A stretch of 64,000 nt of DNA. Origin: Hyposmocoma kahamanoa (lineage: Eukaryota; Arthropoda; Insecta; Lepidoptera; Cosmopterigidae). The notes under the pieces were generated by a model that was not told where the DNA came from, ran no database searches, and worked only from the letters and a program-made list of their open reading frames with translations. This document shows, piece after piece, positions 50,801 to 59,800 of this stretch (the first letter of the stretch is position 1; every line of letters starts with the position of its first letter). The translations under genes and the position numbers were made by a program. The stretch lies in NCBI RefSeq assembly GCF_003589595.1, contig NW_020653945.1, forward strand, positions 3,794,026 through 3,858,025. Direction: 5' to 3'.

Positions 50801-53800
50801 TGGGTGAGAATTGAGCAGCCAAAGGAGCCTATTTGGAGCAACCTACAGGTCAACGTCCAGTGGACCGTCCGAGATATCTCTGGGTGGATGGAGTCGCCAA
50901 AGACCTGAAGAAGCTGAATGTGCCCGAATGGTCGGAACTCACCCTATACTCTCACCCTAGGGTTATGTTGAGTGTGTGAGTTATTATTATATTATTATTA
51001 TTATTACTCTCGTTCTCCGTCCGAAAGAATTACTGTCAAATAAGTAATACACAATGAATGATTGATGATGAATGAAGCCTCATACTTCACATTGTCTTCA
51101 CAGTAATTGTTTGAGAGTAGATTCCCTGGCACAAGTCCGAAGATATGACTTATTTTGGTGTCGGAGACCAAGATCCATTTCGGGTACCTGAGCCAGCGAA
51201 GTAAGTAAAAGTAACGTTAGATATAAGATATTTTGTCACCTTAAGCTGTTCAGGCGCAGATTCCTTCTTCAACTGCAACAGTTTCCTGGCGAACCTCATG
51301 ACCGCCCGCCGCTTGCGACCTTGGCCCGAGTTGGAGATTGACTTTACTTTTCTCAGCATGCGTCTACCGTAGAACAGCATCTTGTCACGCTTCCTAAATC
51401 GCTTAGCTGGTTCTCCTACTGCTGTTGTGCCGCCGACGCCGACCAGCTCTGATGAATAATCAATATAGAGGCTTAACACGATGGAAGGAGAAAAGGTTGG
51501 TACCGGGTACCATTCCCAAAGCTGCGTTACTCTGGTACACAAAATCAGAGATCGGAATAGGCTTAGTACACAACAACACACATTTTTTGAAAATGAAACC
51601 ATTTTATCGGGTTCTAAACCGCGTGTATCTTTTTTCAAATGTTTGTTTGTGGTGTACAGATTTATGTAATTTTATTTATCGTATTATTAATTTTTTTTTG
51701 TGAAATGACTCCACTATAGTTTTGTAATGATTATGAATACAAAGATCTAATAAACAGAAATAAAATCGAAAATATTATTATATTCAGATGTACGTGGGAC
51801 ACACTTTGATGCCTGCCAGTATTTGTACACGTGTGCTCTATGGTCCAACTTTACGCTGAGATCATATGGTGACTTGAGAGTTCAATAACACCTTTAGCAC
51901 CTTGTTGAGGCTTCCCCGCTTCTGCAGTGCATCTGGCATGTTTGCTGGTGCTGATATGGACGATTTTTATGCCATTATGCGCAAAATATCCACATCAGTA
52001 GTGCGAAGGGTTAAGGGGAGCAACAACGAAGTCCTAAAGATGATAGCAGATGGATGCAACGGTTTTCCGAAGGTTCACCGAGTTACAAGTTCTACGTGTG
52101 CGTCGGGGAACCGATTGGAAGGCTGGGTACTATGTAATTATGTAATAGGTATAATAATAAAACATTTAATTATTGTTCAATCTACTAACACAATACTAAT
52201 ATAGTTATAAGGTGTGTCATGTTACTAACATACTAGTTTGTATGGACTTTTAGTTGTCTGAAATAAACAATTTTAATTTTTTATTATTTTATTATTTGAG
52301 CGCTTGCGCCGACGTCGTCTTATCGTATAACCTTGAGCGAGAGACGGAGCACTGATGCAGGTTTCGTCACGATGTTTTCCCGCACCACAAGTGCGCTTGC
52401 GCACTACGTCCGATTCGTATCAGAGGGTCTACTCTCGATCTCCGTCCGACATCCGTCCGAAACAATTACTGCCAAGTAAGCAATACTTGACCAAATGAAA
52501 AGCAGCGTGATGCGAATGAAGCTTCATACTGGATACTTGTCTCTTAATTTTGTTGAATATTACTTGTTTGACAGTAATTTTTTCGGACGGATGTCGGACG
52601 GAGATCGAGATTAGACCCCCTGTTCCGAATTCGAGAAATGACGGTACGAAATGTCGGAGGGATCTCTAGGTGTGAATACGAATCGGATACAGTGAGCAAA
52701 CTCGCGCGAGAGCTATTGCTACTAAATACAACTATCCTCAAATATAAGTAACTAAAAAATTAAATTCATAGGTACATGGTATATGTCGCCACAGGAATTC
52801 GAAACGTCGATCTCTCATTTGAGAAGCAACCGTTCTTCAACCGAACTATCTGCTGGAGATCTTACTGCAGATCTGTAACACAGGTCTAGTTACCTAGACG
52901 GACTCCAGTTTCTCACTTAAGGTTGTTAACTTTAGATCTTATTAAGGCATGTTCAATGTTTAATTACAATGTACTATGTTCCTTTTGTGATAGTGAATAA
53001 ATAAATATTATTATTATTATCGCCGCTATAAATCAATAATTACAAATTATAAAAGTACATTTTACGTAAACAACCATTGGCAATATTGTATTGCAATAGC
53101 CGCTTTGAGCGGTGGATATTATAAAGGAAGTAATAGAACGTAATTGCGCAGAAATTGTTTAAGTAGTAAACTATGACGGTAAACATGTTTACGTTTATGG
53201 CGCTACCAAGAATATAAATCGCAGTAAGTTATAGATAATATTTTTGAATTTTATTTGACTGATAAAACACTCTTAACACAATGTAATAAGTGTGTCTTTT
53301 GCATTGCAAGCACTGGTTTAAGACATAGGTACTAGTACAAGTAGACATAAGGTGCGTAGTTTCACTGTAAATAAAATGTAAGTACATACGTGTAAAATAC
53401 GTAATTATCTAACTATTTATGTAATTTTTATGATATTGTTTTCGTGTTATATGATATTTAACTGCCTCGGTGTCCGAACGGTTGCCATACAGGTCTGCCA
53501 CGCAGAGGTCCCAGGTTCGATTCCCGGGCCGGGAGAAATAAATGTATGGCCTGCAATTATTTCTCTCGTGAGTTTGGGTGTAATTTGTGGTTGTCTATGT
53601 GTGTGTCCATGGCACCCGCGACACAGGGTTTTCCTAGTGCGGGGCTATGAGTGTGTGCGTTATTATTCTATTATTATCATTTGGTTTGTTGTGCACGTAA
53701 GCCCGTTTATTTAATTATTGTGTCCTGTACTTGGGTCTGCTGGAAGAAATTTATTTAATAAAATAAATGTTTAGTAGCAGTAGTAGAGCTCCTTGTGAAA

Positions 53801-56800
53801 GCCATAATTATTTCTGAAAACCTTTAAAACCTTATCTATTTCTGCCGCCAAACAGTAATGTGACCTTTACTGCGTTCTAGTTTTGAAGGGTAAGGGTGCT
53901 GGTGAAATTACAGACACATGGGACTTGTCAACTTATGCCTCAAGGTGACAGGCGCAATGGCAGTGTCATTTCTTTATGATTTAAAGCTCTGAGTGGCACT
54001 GCTATGTTATGGACGGGCAGTACGTCCCTGAACTAGTGATGAAAGAAACTCAGTCTTTTAAGACCTTTTAAAAAACCTCGACTAATTTTTAACGCCTCAC
54101 AACTAGTCTAGTCTTTTAACCCTCAAGTTTTGAGTCATATGACTAAAACTGAAGACTAATTCGAGTCGAAATCTTTTAACTTGTAGGACTAAGACAACTA
54201 AAACGTCTAAAACGACTGGCGCCTTATAGCCTCGGGAGTCGCGAGTCATGAGCTAGTGATGAAAGAAACTCAGTCTTTTAAGGCCTTTTAAAAAACCTCG
54301 ACTAATTTTTAACGCCTCACGACTAGTCTAGTCTTTCCCCTTGAGTCATAAGACTAAAACTGAAGACTAGTTCGAGCCGAAGTCTTTTAACCTTAGGAAG
54401 CTTAAAAGACTTGTAGGACTAAAACGACTGGCGCCTTATAGCCTCGGGAGTCGCGTGTCATGAGCGTATGGCGTGATTTTATTTCTACCCACAAGATATT
54501 GATAACGTTACGATTGATTGATAACGTTAACGTAGCTTTGTTCACAGAAGTCAGTTAACTATAACCAATTCAAGAATTTGTTTTTTGGGAATTATTTGTT
54601 TCTTTAATATAAAAATGAATGGATACAGAACCCAACAGTCAAAGTATTTTATCAAATTTTAGTGTCGTTGATACTGTCGTTTGACCACAATGATGAAAGA
54701 AAACATACTATTTATGAACGTATTAAGTGGAGGTCCACAGTCTCTGCCTACCCCTGAATGGGTGACAGGCGAGATTTTTATGTATATATTTGTTCTATAT
54801 ATTACAAATAAATTGTATCTTACTACTGTGCACGGATTTCTAAAGAGTTTAAAAAAAGTACCAGGACTTCATAATAAGAAAAGTGGTTACAGACCAATAT
54901 TACACAAAATAAAAAAGAGCACGTTAAAACTGGATCTCCATACACTTTTAAATATTGGTTGTATTTCATTATTTTAATTTACTCGCAGAAAAAAATTTAC
55001 GCAATCATTATATAATTAGGTCTTAAAATCTCGTACCTATTGCTTGAATCACTCTTTGAATCTTAAATTTCATTATAAGTAAATAAACGTGATTACTTAC
55101 TACATACTACGTCATTTTTATTTATAAACTTCGGGTTTAATAAGACATAAAATAGGTATAAGTTCATCGCAAACACCGTCGTTTAAGTCGTTCAAGTCTT
55201 TTAGTATTACGACTGAGACTTATTAATAAAAACTCGAACCTCCAGTCCTAATTTTAGACTCGAGTCCTGTAAAATGGAGTCGACTCCTTATAAAACGCCT
55301 TAAATGAGCTGAATCTCTTTCATAGCTACCGTGGACAAACTCTTTCCCAAGGAGCTCTACTGTTGCTAAAATACTGTCAAATAAGTAATACTAGATAGTA
55401 GGTTTGAAAACAAAAGTTTTTTAGAAAATTTCAACTGAAATTTGAACTCTTATATTGGACAAACAAAGCGAAGTATTTGTACCCGCGTCAAAGAACATAT
55501 AGCTGATGTCAAACACCGTCGCGTAAACAAGTCTGCAGTCTGCGAGCATGTCATGGATAAACCTACACATTCAATGAAGTTTGACAAACCCCAGGTGCAA
55601 AAGAAGTCCGTTATCTGCCCAGGATGCTGCGAGAGGCCATTGAAATTAAAAAACATCCTAATTTCAACAGGGAAGATGGTTTCTCCGTACCACCAGTTTG
55701 GGATCCAGTATTTCCTCTAATGAAAAATCCCAAACAGACATAAGACTGCAGTACTAATTAATATGTTTTAATTTATTCTAATTTCTATTAATAATTAATA
55801 ATAAATTAAACTTAATAAAAAAATTCATTCAATAAAATAATTTGTAAAACTTAATGTAGCGTAAATTGGAATGTTTTCTTTGTAAAATTAAAAATAAGGT
55901 ATTTAATTAATAACTATTGTAACTATAGTGAAAAAATAGGGTGGTTTGCATCAATATTAGACATAACTGGTTGAAGACTGTACCACCTCAGTCAACCGTG
56001 ACCATGGGACCTGTAAAGGGCCCGAAACGTCGGTTTGTTTGAAAAAACAAATATACGCGATTTAAATCCGGAAAAATAGTTTCATTCCTATGTATAACAA
56101 TCGCGAAAACCTAAGAACTCGATAAAATTTGAACGCTCGGTTGTTGCTACCAAAAAAGTCACCAAAACCTATTAGAGAAAGAATTAGATAGAAATTACCT
56201 TTCTCTCGAATTCGTCTGTAGTAATAGAAGAATATAAATATGCCGGACACCAGAATGCACCCGAGAAACGACCATAGTACCTGAAACAATAAAAAAACAG
56301 ACCTAAAATTAAAGAAATTAGCAACATTGTATAGAAAACCGCATGACACCATTTCCTTCACAGAGGAGCCGAATCGAAACGAATGATCCCGAATGAGAGT
56401 CGGATAGGGCTTATAACTTTGACTTTTTTAATAGTATACCCTTTTTAGTACGAATACTTATGTCCCACTCGTATCAAAATTTAGTCGCGTAAATTCAGTG
56501 CCTTACAAACTAACATTATAAATGCGAAAGTAACTTGTGCGATGGCGCCAAAACTTTACAATAAGCTGCCAAATCATATACTTGATACAAATGACATTGC
56601 CAATTTTAAAAAGCGTATATTTAATTTATTGACTAGGAATAGCTATTTGTTATACCAACCTACAAAGTTATTGTTTGATTAAAGCCACGAGACGCAAAAC
56701 AACTTTGCTGCCGAGCGAAACACACAAATTTTCACCTCATTTTATCTAGGAGAATGGTAGATAAAAAGAAAAACAGTTGAACTATAACAAATCAGTTTTA

Positions 56801-59800
56801 ATAAACAAAATTAGTTATCGTTGTCAATTTAATGTCAACAATAACTATAAAAAACCAAAAATAATGTACGTTATATCGCCTAGTTGTCATTGTTTTTTTT
56901 TTCATCAAAAGAAAAAGTTAGGTGCACCACAGTTCATCTTCAAGTACGAATTAAAAAAAAACGCTTTTGCGCGCAGATTTCTAATGAGAAAGCCTTTCCG
57001 AGCTAGTGAGGTGAAAAGCATCATTTAAAAATCAGCGAGTATTTAAATGACAAGAACATAAAATAATAGTTAACTACGACAAAATAATGACATGTATGAT
57101 ATTATTAAGAATTGAAATTAAAATTAAGATTTGACATTTATGATTAGAACTAATATACTGTTTAAATTAATTTAATTAAGTAAATAGTAAGCCTTAAAAT
57201 GGAAATAGGTAACGGACACAACAATGTTTTAGACCTTCTAGGTTCTAGGAAAAAAATGTATAGGTATGTTATGTAGTTTATATATGTATAGATAATTCAA
57301 GTTTTATTTTTTCAAATGCGATATTAACCCCTGGACAGCATCAACGCCCTCCAATTGCTTCCGAGGCCCCTACCGCCTGCTGAGAACTCTTCAGCGCCCA
57401 CTGGGGGGCGCTAGATAGTTCTCTTTATTTTCTTCTTCTTTCTCTTTTGTATGTCTATGTTTTGATTTAATTTGAAACTCCGTCTGTCTTACGTTTCCAC
57501 GCTAAAACAGCTGACCAATTTTATAAGTTTTGGTATATGAATAGATCAAGGCCATAGGCAATTATTGTTACAAAAATAAATCGTAAAGGGGGTGAAATAG
57601 CGGATTGAAACTTTGTATGGAGAACCAATGAAAGTATGAAAATTAGTATAGTACAGTAGAATACTCAAAGTACTACTAAGTAGTTTACTCAGACGAAGTT
57701 GCGGGCACCAGCCAGTAATATATACCGTATTATATCAACCCTTTTATACGTTCCACTGCCGCGGCTGGGTCTCCTCTCAAGCGAGGGTTTTAGGCTATAG
57801 TGCGCCACACTGAACCAATGCAGGTTGAGGACTTCACACTTTTAATAAAATAAGTTTTAGTAAATTTCAAATTAAATTTCGCACATAAATTTCGAGAAAC
57901 TCTTCTGTGTGTTTATTATTTGTGAATAAGTGTTAGTTTTTTTTTAGTTTAAATGCCTTGAATGTGTGCTATTTAGATATTTTAAAAGTCGGCGGTATTT
58001 TTTGTATGTATGTTACGCGATAACGAGGCATTTGTGAACCGATTATGATTATTCGTTTTTCGTTGATTTTATTTTAAGTTTGATATCCCACGTTTAAGGG
58101 TGGCAAACAAGTGGATGAATCCGGTTTCGCACATTTTCCGGTAACCGTCAGGTTGATGAGATTTTTTTTATAAATAGTTAGTAATAACTAATAATATGTA
58201 AACATTATTCCAAGGTATTATTAACAATTTTTTTAAATATATCTCGCGTATCTACTTTTCCAAAAACAGTCTTTACTAACATAATGTTTAAAGGTAAAAT
58301 CACATAAGTGACATTTCTACAAAAAGTCTTTATATAGCTATGGTAAGAAAATCACTATGTTTCTGCAGGTGAAACTCAATAACGAAAAAAGCTATAAACT
58401 CAATGAATGGTTTTATATGCAGAAAGATGGTGATTTTCTTACAACAGGTACATAATTTGTAGATTTTTTGTGGATTTGTGGAATGTCACTTATGTGGTTT
58501 TACCTTTAAGCAGACGAATATTACACATAACAAGTGAAACACATTCAAATAAGTTTAGTATAGGTTATTTTTCGTCAGTAGTTGTGACGTCAGATCGACG
58601 ACTGACACTTTTAAACTTTTTTATATAAAAAAGTAGATGTGTTATATGTTTGGTAAGATTCTATTTCAGTCATAATAAATAATGTAAAACAAAGTTGCCA
58701 TTGTCATACGCTCGATATGGCGCTTGAAGAGTAGAAGATGGATTTCGTCCAAAAACGGAGTTCGGTTTTTAAATTTAGCCGATGAAACGCAACTAGTGAA
58801 CTTCGCGTATTTTTTTATCACTAAAAATACTAACTCTAAAACATACATCACAGTTTCGAGCACAAAAACCTGTCCGCTGACCATCCCCTGGACACACATA
58901 ACATACAGGAAAAAGAGGTGAACCCACACATAACCACCACCTGGCAAATATAAATATACCTACCAAGTAAACAAGTATAATCCTGGGTGGGAAACATTTA
59001 TAAAAACGACCGTTTGATTTTACCACGCGCGCCATACTAACGCCTAACGCGTCCTTGTGATTTTCATTTTGCCACACGACGCGCTGTCGCAAGACGCGCA
59101 CTGACTGGAAAATTGCGTAAAACTAATAATGCTGTATCAGATTGCCGCGTGTGTTATAATTTGCAATTATGCCGTTTATAATACAACGGAATATGTTTAT
59201 GTTTGATAGAGAAGTAGTATTATTTTTTTTGTTAGTTGGCAGACATAGGTAAAGTGGCAGTACTTTCCTGGACGAACTCTTTCGCAAGGACCTCTATGCT
59301 ACTTTAGAAAAACACTGTAGAGTTGCATTTACACGTTCAAAAAGTTGTCGTTATTACTACTTCAAAATAGGGTAAAAACCTGGTGATGGCACTGTTTTAA
59401 CAACTGGCACCTTATAATAATATTTTAAAAAACATTACTTAAAGTAAGATGGGACGTGTGCCAATAATTGAATTGAACGAAAGTGACAATAATCAGGTTT
59501 TTTCATTTTCATTTCTTTTTTTTAAGATATTAAGAACCGTAAGCGTCAACCGTCCGTTATGCATCATAGTACAGTATTGTGTATCTAGCTAAAGACTCCT
59601 CATCGAAAATGTTGACACCCACTATCACTGAACGAAAAATTCAACTTTCGGGAAATTAACTTTCATGATTCTGTAAATAAAATTGATTTTCGTTTAGTGA
59701 CAGTATTATTTTCAACATGCGATTGTAAAATATAATGTACTTTATGCAACAATCGCTGGTGAACCATAAATAAAAAAAATAGAAGTACCACATGCGAAAA

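Noticed and set aside
51902..52204. 100-codon frame as a host gene
   Set aside because: Its residues match a non-LTR element C-terminus and the upstream part is frameshifted.
54681..54977. 98-codon frame as a hAT transposase
   Set aside because: No DDE, dimerisation (hATC) or BED zinc-finger motif seen; kept only as an unknown frame in the element.
58793..59101. 102-codon frame considered as the first esterase exon
   Set aside because: No donor in the right phase and no resemblance to the family; the 60072-60131 exon fits better.
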